DNA from: Bimastos eiseni
Lineage: Eukaryota; Annelida; Clitellata; Crassiclitellata; Lumbricidae
Direction: 5' to 3'
Length of the DNA stretch: 64,000 bases
Assembly (NCBI GenBank): GCA_959347315.1
Contig: OY365807.1
Span: 58,566,494 to 58,630,493 of the forward strand
Both the position numbers and the translations under genes were made by a program. Under the pieces are notes generated by a model. It was given only the letters and a program-made list of their open reading frames with translations, had not been told where the DNA came from and searched no databases. Below, piece after piece: positions 34,601 through 48,000 of the stretch (positions are counted from its first letter, which is position 1; every line of letters starts with the position of its first letter).

Positions 34601-35463
34601 TATCTTTACTTTATGGATATCTTTACTTGTGAATATCTTTACTTGTGAATATCTTTACTTATGGATATCTTTACTTATGGATATCTTTACTTTATGGATA
34701 TTATACATTTTACGTATTTTATCAATTACTTGTTTCTAGGTTACTTGTCATAGATTGTAGATGTTTTACCTTGCAGATGTATTGTTGATATCTTACTTAT
34801 TGATATCTTGCCTCCTTGATCTCTTACCTTGCATGTATCTTTCCTTGCTTATATCTTACCGTCTTGATATCTTGTCAATAGCTTACCTTGTAGATGTCTT
34901 TCCTTGTAGTATCTTATTATGTCATGCTTTACTTTGGTATGTAAAATATTAGCTCTGTCACGATCCGCAGACGGTAGGTTAAAAATTGGCGTGCCATATT
35001 TGGCGTCACTGTCGATGCTGTTCACTGTAAGGAATGACTCGTTTCGTTCAGGTTTCTCACTCGGCAGTTGCGGCAACTCCTAAGACGATTTCGTCGGCAG
35101 TTACCTCCTTGCTCATCACTCCACCGACACCTGCCGTTCGAACCAGCATCTACCAGCTGATAAAGAAACCGCCTCCTTCCACATCTCTTGCACTGTCCGA
35201 TCCTGCGCCGTCTGCCAGACCGGCACCGGTTGTGGCTCTTGTGGCCCGGTCCGAGTGTTCGGATGGTGAGACGTCGAAGAAAATTGCTTTGGACACGAAT
35301 GCTTTATTGGCGGATGCCAAGTTGTTGGAGGTTGGGGCTGGGTTAGAGGTCAGGACTGGGTTGGGGGTCAGAGCTGGGTCAGAGGACAGAACTGAGAAGT
35401 AAGTTTGAGAAAATTTATTGTCTGCAGAAATATTTCCTGCTATTTTTTTGCACCAGCTTATGC

Positions 35464-35498
<35 letters not shown>

Positions 35499-38400
35499 TT
35501 ATATATATATATATTTATATATATATATATATTTTTATATATATATTTATATATATATTTATATATATATTTATATATATATTTATATATATATTTATTT
35601 ATATATATATATATATTTATATATATATGTATGAATACATATGAAAGTCTGTAAGTTTTGAATAAATGAACGAATGAATAATACTATTGATAATAATTAT
35701 TCATAATGATATTCATGATATTGTCGCTTTTTATTAAAGCTGTACTTTTGTTTCTTTTCATTTTTAAGACTATTTACTATCACTGTGTTGTGTTCTAAGT
35801 TTTTATGGCTAACCCACAGTACTATTGTCTCTGAGGGAAGCAATGGGAAACCCGCTCATCTCATCCCCAGATGGAGTAAAAGCCAATGAATCAGAGTGTA
35901 GGCAGAGAACTTATCATCATGTTATGAAGCATTGTATTGAGAATTTTAATAGTTGTGATAAACTGGCGAATACAGGATGCCTGTTTAATTTGTCATTTCG
36001 TACACTTATAAATCACTTCTAAAGAAGTGATCGCGATTGTTTTTTTTAGAGAACACGTCATGACAGACAAGTTGGCTCAGAGAGAAATGATTATCACAGA
36101 GGAGGCACTGAGCAGCGTTGCCAATATCGTGATTGCGAGGAATGCTTCACCAGAGGCTCAAACCATTCAGTCGACTGCAATGAGTGTATCGGAAGAGGTT
36201 TGTTTGTTGCCCTCCTCCCTTGTCCAGGATTGGGACTGGCACCGCGTTGGTCGAGTTGCAACTACTTGGGTGTTTGAATGTCTTGCAGTCATACATGATG
36301 GTGTCTGATTGGTTAGAGCGGTTGGCCTTTTAATGTGGAGAGTGTGTGGGTTCGATCCTTGACTGAGAAGTCATTGTCAAGTTGCTCGCACACAGTTGCT
36401 CAAAAATATTACCGCATTAGGGCCATCTGTGCGTGTGTGCACTTCTGAACTTTTACAAAGGGCATTGTCAAGATGCAATTGTATAATGCTGAACTCTGCA
36501 TCGTTTAAGTCAGGGTTGTAAAACATTTTTTTACTGGTGGGCCAGTAGCAAGATTTTGCATTAAGTGGTGGGCAAGAGTGACAAAGACGCGTGAGGGAAA
36601 GGGGGTAGGGATCTAGAAGGGGGTCCATACAAACAGTTGAATTACACTTTGAAAGCGTGATTTTGATATGCATTACAAATATCACAGAAAACTCATAAAG
36701 CCTTAAAAATAAAAAATTGGACATTTATTCTCAATTGTGTAGTCTTTAGACAAGGCTCTGTGGGCCAGAAACAGATTGTCTTGGGATCAGAGATGTCGAG
36801 GAGTAGCTGGAGAAACTAGGAAGCGAATGCGATCCATGAGATATTTCATAGCTATACCCTGCTTTGGTTTAACAACCTTAACTTCGGATGAAACCGATGC
36901 AATTGCTTGACCATAAAATGAGGAGGTAAGATCTGTGCTTTTGCGTGGGTTCACCACTGTTGATGACACTATCAGCTTTCTGTTCATAGTTTTATTTTAA
37001 TAGATGATTTTGAAAATTCATAATGACATTTGAAGTCTTTAGGCCATCACATCTGGTTAGAAAACGGTGTATGGATGACATCGAGAGTGGATGAGACTGC
37101 CGAGAGCGGATTGTATCAGGAGTGTGCGGGACAGAGTGAGATGGAAGAGAATGACGTCTTTGGCTCTGGTCTCCGATCCGCAGTAATCAGTAAGGTCAAG
37201 CCAAGTCATCTGGTTAGATGCGTTGCAGGATCGCTATTTTAATGCTCGACTACATTAGATTATAATAAAAATTTGTGTTACAGGTGATTTCTTCTACATC
37301 TGCTACTCACCACATTTCGCTGCCACATCACAACGACTCTCTTGTCTTGGGGAGTTATCACGCCATCACCACAGATGCTACATCCTCGCAGGAGCCTTGT
37401 TCCTTCTCTCCACGGTCAACCACCACGATTGAGACTTGCAGTGCCACTCCCGAGCCAGATGCTGCGGATTCTGAGACTGAATGTTCCAGCACTCCGCTTC
37501 CTTTCAACGTGAGCCTGCTTCGTCGGCCGCGAGATGCGAAAGAGACTCCGTCCGCCAGACAGATCAAGCAAGCGGTGAGACATTCTTTTCGGTCCTTCAA
37601 ACGAAATAGTCTTTTGCTGACCAGTTCAAGCAGGGAGAACCACTGACTTATTTCTTGAAGTGGTGCTTCTTAGATGTCTGATTATGCACTTTAGTAGGAC
37701 AGTAGGTTCTTGAAAGGGTGCTACATAATGCTCAGAATCAACGAAAGAAAGATTACAATTGCATTTACAATTGGCTATGGGCCCACAAAGGCAATTGGGG
37801 ATTTTCTCAAGGAGTGAGACTATGCTGAACAAGCACAATTTTGATTGTTAATTTATATAGCACCACAGCTTTAGAGAAGTTCTCAGATGCCTTGTGTGCT
37901 TTGCACGAACTGGTTCATTTTTGTTTGCAGAGATGTTTTAGATTGGAAAGCCAAATAATGTTTACGTGGCTTTGAAATTAGTGGCCCCTGTTGGGAAGGA
38001 ATTAAAGTCTGTACATAAACATCCTGTCATTTACATTTCGCGGCTAAATGGATTTGCTTTACAGGCGCCAAGACCTTTTAGCTGCGAGTCGTTGGAGGAT
38101 GGGGAGGAAGAAGAGAGACCGTTGTACAACAAACGTGCAACATACGCTGCTGACGTTGTCAACAGAAGAGACAACAGATACGAGAGATCAAAGTCGGTCG
38201 ATGACAGTCTGAATCGGTAGAGTTCATTTATTCATTAGCATTTATATAGCTCCTTCTCAAGAAGTCTATTTAGAGGCTCAAGGTGTGAAGGCTGAGAAGT
38301 CATCCATTGCTGGCCCAAGGGGTGAAGGGATTGGGATTTGTCCATTGCCACCTCAAGAGGTGAGGGTAAGGAAACGAGTGACACCCCTACATTCAAAATA

Positions 38401-38852
38401 TAGTTTTCCAGTTAGTTACTTAGCAGGTAATTCTTTTGCTGACCCAGTTGACTACACTAATTCAGACGCTGACCCTCCTCTGTGTTGGAGAGCGTGTGGA
38501 CCGTGGTTAGCTTGCCGATGCCGACATATTTCAGTGATTTGAATCTCGGGTTAGTATGGTCCTTGCACAGGGACCTTAAATGGCGTGGTGGGGAAGGGGT
38601 AGTGAAAAATTTCACATGGTCAATTCATTTTATGAATGTTCAGGGTCAAGACTGTATGGTCGCAATACAAAATCTTACGTTTACATGTGTAATGGATTGC
38701 TTGATTGAATAGTACCTCTGTTGTTATCAATCTTGAAGGGACTCTGTACAGCCATGCCATCAACTATTGACAAGAATTGGTTGGTTGTTTTCACGCTTGT
38801 GTGTGGGTCCACAACCAGTGAGTCTTTTCAGCTTACTGTGCAGACTGTCTTA

Positions 38853-38899
<47 letters not shown>

Positions 38900-39093
38900 T
38901 GATCATGTGACATTTAGCATCATTTACGCCAGCGCAGTGGATATCTTGAAGGGGCGCTATATAAATGCTCAATTGCATTACGTATGAATTTTGATTGATT
39001 GATTGAAGGTTCAAGGTTGACACGAGACGTGTGGAAGGTTTCGGCCCGGGTGATGAGATTGCCGTAAGAAAATCGACTGCAGAACAACTGAAG
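31700..39093 (+). CDS. ANLN: Anillin N-terminal, actin/myosin-binding part (exons 1-8)
   Basis: Exon 1 starts [18 protein letters not shown]. Exon 3 (33571-34058) is the richest in charge and holds two related Trp motifs, [10 protein letters not shown] (33771-33800) and [10 protein letters not shown] (33903-33932), plus [10 protein letters not shown]. These resemble the Trp-containing basic segments of the anillin N-terminal domain. Exons 4-7 are Ser/Thr/Pro-rich with LITPPTPAV- and [12 protein letters not shown] proline motifs that could be SH3 or kinase sites. Exon 8 ends with FKVDTRR...[11 protein letters not shown], corresponding to the vertebrate QRFKETER...IVRKED segment. The vertebrate extreme N-terminus (LLERTRARRE-type) was not found. 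Confidence 0.85.
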
Positions 39094-42000
39094 GTAAGAA
39101 TTGCTTTAAATGTCTTAATTTTTGTGGATTTGTGTGTGTAATATTTGTGCCATTTACTACATAGTTATACGCATACATATATTTATGCATGTGCAATGTA
39201 TTTGTATGTGTGAATGAATGTATAATTTTTATATATGTGAAAAAATGCACGTGCTCACATATATGTATGCAATTATATATATATCTGCAGTATCGCTGAA
39301 AATTGCTAGAAGTGTCGGAATAGTTTCAAGAATATCTAAGCTGCTTCCACCCAAGTCTCGTTCGACTCTTTATTATGCCCTTATTTATCCCTATTTTACA
39401 TATGTAAATATAGTTTGGGCCTCTGCAATTTACATAAATTTGTATAAATTTGCATAAATTAAATGTTTTGCAGAAAAAAGTAATCAGACTTTTAACAACA
39501 AGCCATGGGGTCCACACACAGGACATGAATTCAAAAATAGAAAAATTCTAAAAAATAGAGCAAATTCGGAAGCTACAGATTGGAATCTCTTTATGTGCCA
39601 ATATTCCCACAGCTTATTACCTCACATATTTCTAGAATATTTCCGTCTTAACCCAAGTAGCCATTATCATTTATCGAGGGGCACCCCTACTCTATACCCC
39701 TTATGCGAGGACAAACATTAGGCTCTCCTCTATAAAATGCACACGACCTTGGATTTGGATTGCCATCCCACTTCCCTTACGCCTTATTCCAAATGTACGT
39801 CAGTTCAAGTCCTAAGTGGAGGATGGCTATACTGGATGAACAGGGATGAGAGATAAAGTGGGTGTATATATATATATATATATATGTATGTATATATATA
39901 TAAATGAATGAATGAAATGTAGGTATGTCCAGAGCTGGGTTTTTTATCCAAAAAGCACCCATTAATGGTAATTTAATTGGTATTAGTGATAGTGTAAATT
40001 TTAATGGCAAATCTGGCCGTGGTGGTCTTACTGCTGGTTATGTTATGGTGATGGTCTTATTGGTGGCAATGCTGGTCATGGTGTTAATTGGTGATTACAT
40101 TGGTGATGGTCTGGGGCAATGCGGGTGTTGGTTGTATAAGGGTGGTGGCAATTTCAATGATGTCGGTAATAATAGCGACGGTGATAGTAACGGTAGAGAT
40201 GGTGACAATGGTGGACTGGCGATGGTGTTATTAGAAATGTTGGTGATATTTGCAGTGAAGGCTTTGGGTGTTAGTAGCAATGGGCAGATCTTTTTTATGA
40301 TTAAGGAAGAACTGTAATAAGATGTTTTGTTTGACTAATGTCGTCTTGTTTCAGGCTCTTCAAGAGGCCGTCGTCCGTGAGCAGAACATCATTCTGCAGA
40401 CGAGCAACGCGCTCAGCAAGTGTTGCCATAGCAACTCTGGATTCGCCGGATCCGTTGAAGCGGTCGAGTGCCATCGTCTCCTACTCATTTCCAGTTGGTT
40501 GGACTCTGCATAATCGTCTGTGTGTGTCTGCCTCTTTGTGTGTGTATGTGGTGTGTGTGTGTGTATTTATATGTGTCTGTGTCTGTTTGTGTGTTTTGAT
40601 GTCTGTCATTGTGTATGTTTTAGACAATTGTTTTTGTCTTTGTTTTTTTTGTCTATTTCTCTTTGCTGTCTATAGCTTTCTGTCTCTGTCTTTTTCTGTT
40701 TTTATCTGTGTATTGGCGTCTGTCTGTCTGCCCTTGCATTTCAAAATCTTATTTTCTCTGATTTGAGCATTAATTTGTAATTCTCTCATTGGCTATACCT
40801 GTGTCTTAGTCTCTTTCTGTTAAGACTAAGTAAGTCCCTTCTTTGCAACCATCTCTGTTGGGATTTTAACCCAACACACTCTGCTTTAAAGACTCTCATT
40901 GAACCTGTTGGGCAATTTGCTTTGAAATCGTTTTTTGACTGTTCAGCCAAGAAGAAAGAGACCTACCAGAGATCGATCCACACGATGAAGATTGGTGGAT
41001 CTTCAGAAGGATCGATAAACGAGGTCACCGGAAAGTTCACAGTGAGCAATGTTTCGATGCCCTTCAAGCAGGACTTCATATCGAAGCTTACGATCGGAGA
41101 ACGTGAGTTCTCGCATATGGGATTACTTACTTATTATTAATATCTTTGAGTTTTAATTAATGATAACAATTAATATTCTGTTCTGTTTACTATTTATGTT
41201 GTATTAATTTTATCATTTATTCACTGTGGTATTATTTGATGTGGTGGTTGGAACTCTCTATGCCATGGTCGATGCTCATTCGCTTAAATCATTTAGTAGT
41301 GCTTGGCATGACTTGGACCTGGTCAAGCAATCGGTCCGAGTATTAATTAAATGTCAGCTTGTGAAACAGAAATTGGAATTCCGATTATATTCTGCTTTGA
41401 AATTAGAAATTGTGCAAATTGGCAAACTAAAGAAAATCGAATGAGATTTTTTAATATTTGATACTCGGACTGAGTGCCACTCACTCGTAATACTCTGGCC
41501 TGGGCATGAAATTGACAAGACCACAATCAGTAGGGACACAAGCCCTACTGATTGTGGCTTTTTATTGGTCTGCCATCAGTTGATGCATTGTGTCTTAGAC
41601 ACTAGAGCACCTCATAATAATGAGTTAGAGATTTCTTTTGGATTTAGCAAACGTCGTACATCATTTCATTGTGATGATTCGCTGTGGAAAGACCGTTCAC
41701 TTCTCTCCGGTCGTCTCAACTCGGGATGCGGTCCGCGGGTTCCTCGACGTCTCCGGACCGTTCCACTTCAACGATATCGACCAGAACTTTGAACTGGAGT
41801 TTGAAGTCTATGGCTTGGCAAGTACCTTTATTATGCCCATCTTTTGACCTTATTATAGTACTACATTTAGGTTACACATGGAAAGCGGATGTCAACGGAC
41901 GACGCAGTCGGGGATGACAGAAGAAGAGATGAAAAGATATGACACAAAAGGACACGAAGACTCTAAAATTGACAAACGAAGACACTCGTGACAGAGTCAA

Positions 42001-45000
42001 GTAGAGAAGAAGTGTGGCTGACTTTTCCATTGTGAGGGACTAATTGAAGCCTGAAGGAGATATATATTTAGTTTATATATACATTCATTCCTTCATGGTG
42101 CCTTTAAGGGATGGCTGTTCTTGCATCAAATTAAATTAAAGGAACATAAATAACAAATTGACATGAGATAGGAACATTATAACGATACTGATATGCTTTT
42201 CACGTACACTTAACCTCTGTTATATGTTAAGCAGCTTGGATTTGCACGATAGTGTTGTCTTTGCTGAACTGTCAATGAAGAGGTTGGGGTTAAAATCCTT
42301 TACAGGGCAGAATATGTTTTGAGATTTTGACTCATCCATTGCCAACTGAGCTATGATGAGTACACTGACTGTTGGTGGGAAGATGAGTTGGCGAGGGAGA
42401 GGACTTACCATCTGCTCTCATGTGATGATGAAGCTTTGAAAATTAAGTGGCTAACACTTCGTACCTGTGGTTGACTTTCAGGCTAGTTTAAAAGATGGCT
42501 CTTTGTCTAGCCACAAATTGAAGGAAAATATATAACACATTGTTATGTGAACGGAGCATTATAACATGCTATCGATATGCAAAAGGAATGCAGATATCGA
42601 GTTGGCGACTTGTGAAATGGATATCAATATGTTTGTGATGTGTCTTGTTCGCCTTTGTCTTTCTGTTACCTTTTATCTTTACACTTATTCTTCAGCCTTA
42701 TTCTTTGCTTGTTATCGTTGCTGTTCATCTTAATCCATTTTTTTAACTCTTTATCTTTACCCTTGATCTATACCCTTTGTCCTTGCCATTTATCTTCACT
42801 TTGCCCTTTCTCTTCACTTTATCTTTGCCCCTGATCTTTACTTATTATCTTCACTTTGCCCTTTATCTTCACTTTATCTTTACTCTGTGCCTTTGTCCTT
42901 TATCATTGTCCTTGTCTTTGCCTTTTATCTTAAGCTTCATACAGAAAAGTAAACTCTGACACAGTATGTCATTGACATATTGTTATCCATTTCACATTCC
43001 ATTGACATGGTATCTGTGTTCTTTTTGCATAATGATGGTTTGTTTTTATGTTCCGTTACCTTGTTGAAGAAACATATTTTATCTTTGCGGCTGATCTATA
43101 TCAGAGTGTCACACGAGATGTCTGCACTCCGAAAAAGAAGAAGCTTCTGACGCCAAAGAAGAAGCTGTTGGGGGCGAAATCTCCGGGCGGCCACCCCGAG
43201 CTCAGCGTTCCCTCGTTCTTCCGAGCCTCCAACTTCCAGCTCATGGGGATGATTACGATTACAATGCCGATGGTTAACCGTAACCAATTCTCTCTCGAAA
43301 AGGTCTTTGTAACTTTGACTTTATGCCAGCGAGATCAATCACAAAATCAATCAATCTAAAGGACTTGATGTAGCATCCCTTCAAGATATCGGCTCAGATG
43401 AGGTTGTGGATGAGGTGGAAGTAAGGAGAAGAGAGGTACAGTAAGGATGCGATTGGTTAGGGATAAAGGTATATAATGAGTAACTGAGGAATAACGTTGA
43501 GCAGTAGTTTTCAAACAGCGCTTTACATCCTGCTAGTGGCATAGTATGCCGGGTTTCGCTAAGTGTCGACCAAAAGGTATCGGACCTTTTTTCTATGAGT
43601 TTACCCGTATTTGTTTGATCAGCTTTCCAACACTAGTCTGACTCTAACAGTTTGCTAATTCGATACTGTTCTATGTCTTAGGTTCATGTCGTTAATGATT
43701 TTCAGTTACTAATTAACTAACCGCAAATGCGTTCATGATTAATTCATCCTATTATTTATTTAATTTGCATTTTCGACTCTGACATTATCTCAGACCAAAG
43801 TATATCAATTTGTCGACAAATGGTCCAAACTGCATTGTCAACTGATACTCTGCCCAGACCCTGCAAGAGAACTGACAATGTTCCCCTCATAATCAGTGAT
43901 GGTGACCTTTGCACTCTGCTGTTGTTTTTCAACTGATCTTTGGTGGTGGTATGCCAAAATTTGATTCTTTCCTGGTGATAACATGACAGTGAAGTTTAGA
44001 TACCATTGAAGTGGAGTACTTAGGAGTGGGTCAGAAAGAGCAATGGATTCCTTGTGTGACATTGAGAAATTGTTACCTTGAGAAACATGTCATAACTACA
44101 ACTTGTGTTCATTATTAGTCTTCCAGTCTGTCTATGACTCTTAATGGTTACTTCTCATCTGTTTATAGGTCTGTTTGTCTCTCTTTCTGCATGATTGTTT
44201 TGAGCATCCATTTTGTATTTCTCTTGGTCTTTTTCTGTGTCTCTGTCTCAGTCTGTTCCCAAGTGTGTTCTCCCGCTCATGTCATCTATGTCAATATTCC
44301 AATGGGCACTCTGCTCTCAAGATGTGCCCTGTATTTGGTCCTCCGATTGCACCTAAGGAGTGCATTTTGACTGTCCAGTCTGTGCACTTCAGAGCTTTTT
44401 GTAAGGAGGGCATTATCAAACTACAATATTGTATTGTAGTTAAATGTTTAGTGGAAATGTTTTGAATGTCTTAGGTTGCACAGGCATCTCCACTGCAGGG
44501 AACAGTCAACCTGAAGATGGTCTGTCTTATGGAGACTAATATCATTGAACATGGCTTCCTGGTTAGTTTTTTTTTATTAACCTGTTCATTGATATTCTTG
44601 GTTGATTGTGTTTAAATACATTATAGTTGTATAATAATAATTATTTTTCTTTTTATTTCAAACTGATAAATAGCAATGCAATTACATAGTATGAGCAAAT
44701 GATGACTGGCTATTTACAGGAGTCAAAGGTGGCCATTATTTTGTTGTAGCAGAAGATTAGAGTCTCACTCCTCCTCCTGTCTTTGGACTAACTCCCAGAG
44801 TACCAGTAGAGATGGTGTTTGTTGATATATTCCACTGTAGACTTGTAGTTGTGGGGTTTGTTATTTTGCAGTCTGATACAAAATCTATCCAATCTGTCAC
44901 ATGTTATGTTCTTGTGTTATTAACATATTGGTGTTTCCTTTCCTTAACCTATCAGTAGCTTATGTTAATTTTATGTTTCAATATGTTATTTATGTTTAAC

Positions 45001-48000
45001 TAAACTTCAACATGTTACTACTCGTGTTCCTCTCATATGTCGTTAATTTCTTATTTATGCCAATTACATAGCACAGTAAATAATATTATCCTGATTTTTT
45101 TGCTGGTTGCACATGGATGGACCTAGAGCAATATTATTTATACTATTTATATATAGTATATATAGTATATATATTATACTATATATATATATATATATAG
45201 TATAATACTATTTATTTAGTATTTATTTAATATTTTCGTATTCTTTTTTCATGTTGTATGTTATGATTCTCAGAGTTTGTCATTTGTTTGTTTGTCTGTT
45301 CTACTAATTTCTCTTGACGAACATGACTTTTCCGACAAGCCAACACAAACTATACAAATAAAGCATGAACGATATATGAAGTAGAAGCAATTTCGGGGCA
45401 GCATGTCCCCAGCTGCGTAAGAGTACAGTAAATTTAGAAGCGAAGCAGAGGAACCACTGGGTTCAGGATCATTGGATTCAAATACACGGGCAGCGCCAGG
45501 ATCAACATCTAGTCATTCAATATTACTTAAAGTGACGCGCTATTGACGTTGATTTTCAGACGATGTTTGAAGACGTTAATGGATTTGGAGCGTGGCACCG
45601 TCGCTGGTGTCTGCTGAAGGACAGCCTTGTCTCCTACTGGAAGTATCCAGACGATGAGAAGTCAAAGGTCAGACGTCGCTTGGACATTCTGGGGTTATAG
45701 GTGGATGTATTTACCAAGTATGAGTGGCTAGGTGAAGTGGAACAGGAAGTAACTGTGTCTGAGCCTTGAGCAAATTCTTCACTTTATGCTGCTTGATGCC
45801 GTCAACTGATCGCAGATAGATAGCGGAGCTTAACTTAACACGGGTTGTGATGGATCCTGGAAAACCTAGAAGTTACAGACCTGAAAAATAGGTGTTTCTA
45901 AGAAAAGTCATGGAATTTTAAAATAGTAGATTTTAGCCTGGCCATGGGTAGTCATGATAGGTGGAAAATCATTTAGTGCTCTAGGATATAACTTTTGGAT
46001 AAAAGAAATGGTTGATATTAAAGAGTACACCAGGGTAAATATATTGAGCTGATATAGGATTTACTTCAGATCTGAAGCAGCTTATTATATCAACTTCCAT
46101 CAAAATAAAGCAAGAAAGCTTGCATTAGTGTTCAATCATATTTTTAGTTTCCTTTAAAATATTGTTTCGATAAAACAAATAATCGATAGATATCACTTTT
46201 TGCCGATACCGATTATTGCTGATTATTTCATTTGCTGATACCGATTATTGCCGATTATTTAATTTGCTGTTACCGATTATTGCCGATTATTTAATTTGCT
46301 GATACCGATTATTGCCGATTATTTAATTTGCAGATACCGATTATTGCCGATTATTTAATTTGCTGATACCGATTATTGCCGATTATTTAATTTGCTGATA
46401 CCGATTATTGCCAATTATTTAATTTGCTGTTACCGATTATTGCTGATTATTTAATTTGCTGATACCGATTATTGCCGATTATTTAATTTACTGATACCGA
46501 TTATTGCCGATTATTTAATTTGCTGATACCGATTATTGCCGATTATTTAATTTGCTGATACCGATTATTGCCGATTATTTAATTTGCTGATACCGATTAT
46601 TGCCGATTATTTAATTTGCTGATACCGATTATTGCCGATTATTTAATTTGCTGATACCGATTATTGCCGATTATTTAATTTACTGATACCGATTATTGCC
46701 GATTATTTAATTTGCTGATACCGATTATTGCCGATTATTTAATTTGCTGATACCGATTATTGCCGATTATTTAATTTGCTGATACCGATTATTGCCGATT
46801 ATTTAATTTGCTGATACCGATTATTGCCGATTATTTCATTTGCTGATACCGATTATTGCCGATTATTTCATTTGCTGATACCGATTATTGCCGATTATTT
46901 AATTTGCTGATACCGATTATTGCCGATTATTTCATTTGCTGATACCGATTATTGCCGATTATTTTATTTGCTGATACCGATCATTTCATTGTGTTTCCCA
47001 AGATGTCCGTTCCAAAACTTGACCTACTGTCTATTTTTGTGATACGTAAAACACTTGCCCCGTAGTTGGGGACTAATCCTAGGAGCAATACAGGAACACC
47101 GCCCGCCGTCGACCTTGCACGATGGAGGAGAGAAAAGAGATATCTATGCAACTGGATGCCTTCTTCTAACAAACATACCAATGATGCCATTCCCTCCCCC
47201 AGACAAGCCACTTTCACGACCTGCCACTTTGGCCTAAAATACCGGCCAGCAGAGATGATATAACTATACCCAGGGTATTAAGCTCTGCACAGCAGCTGTT
47301 GACAATTTCGGTACAGCTCTAATAGACGATAGGTGCCTTTTTGTCTAAACTAACTCTTAAGATCTTGGAAGACGGTTGTGGAGAGTCCTGGAATTTGGTT
47401 TTGCTAACCTGGCAATCCTGTTACACTATATCGTTGAACTGCATTCGTTTCCCAGTCACTTTTTGTGCACTTGAAAATGTTGATAAATGATTATTATTAG
47501 ATAATGAGTGAGTCGAATTGTTAATTGCTGTTGGGAGCCAATCTAATTGTTTGATCTGAAATCTACAAAGATTGTTTATATGTGTTTACGACTATGTACA
47601 ATGTGAGATTCATCATACAAATGTTCATGTGCACCTAATTGTGCAACATAAGTGTATCCATACATTAGGTGCCTTTGTTCATGTAGTGCTACATTAGTTG
47701 AGTTGTTTGTGGTTAGGAGCCGATTGGATCAATCGATCTAAAGTTCTGTACGACTGATGTCATCGGTCCGATTCCACGCGACATCTGTGCCCGACCGAAT
47801 ACATTTGAGCTGATGACATCCCGTAGGCAGAAGATGGGCGAGACAGACACCCTCGTCACTAAGTGTACCAACACCGTAACTACCACCAAGTAGGGGACTG
47901 CTTGACATTTGTTGTCTTCTGTCTGTCACTTAGGGATAACAAACCTCCCTGTTTTGTTAAACCTTTTCTGTTGTTGATAGATCAGAAATCACTTGTCTTG

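Noticed and set aside
34296..34739. 147-codon frame rich in [14 protein letters not shown]
   Set aside because: Reading of the 17-bp minisatellite in intron 3.
35405..35654. Ile-Tyr repeat frames
   Set aside because: TA microsatellite.
40020..40317. Plus-strand frame starting [16 protein letters not shown], resembling a membrane segment
   Set aside because: Derives from GGTGATGGT-type degenerate repeats and lies within an anillin intron; no domain.
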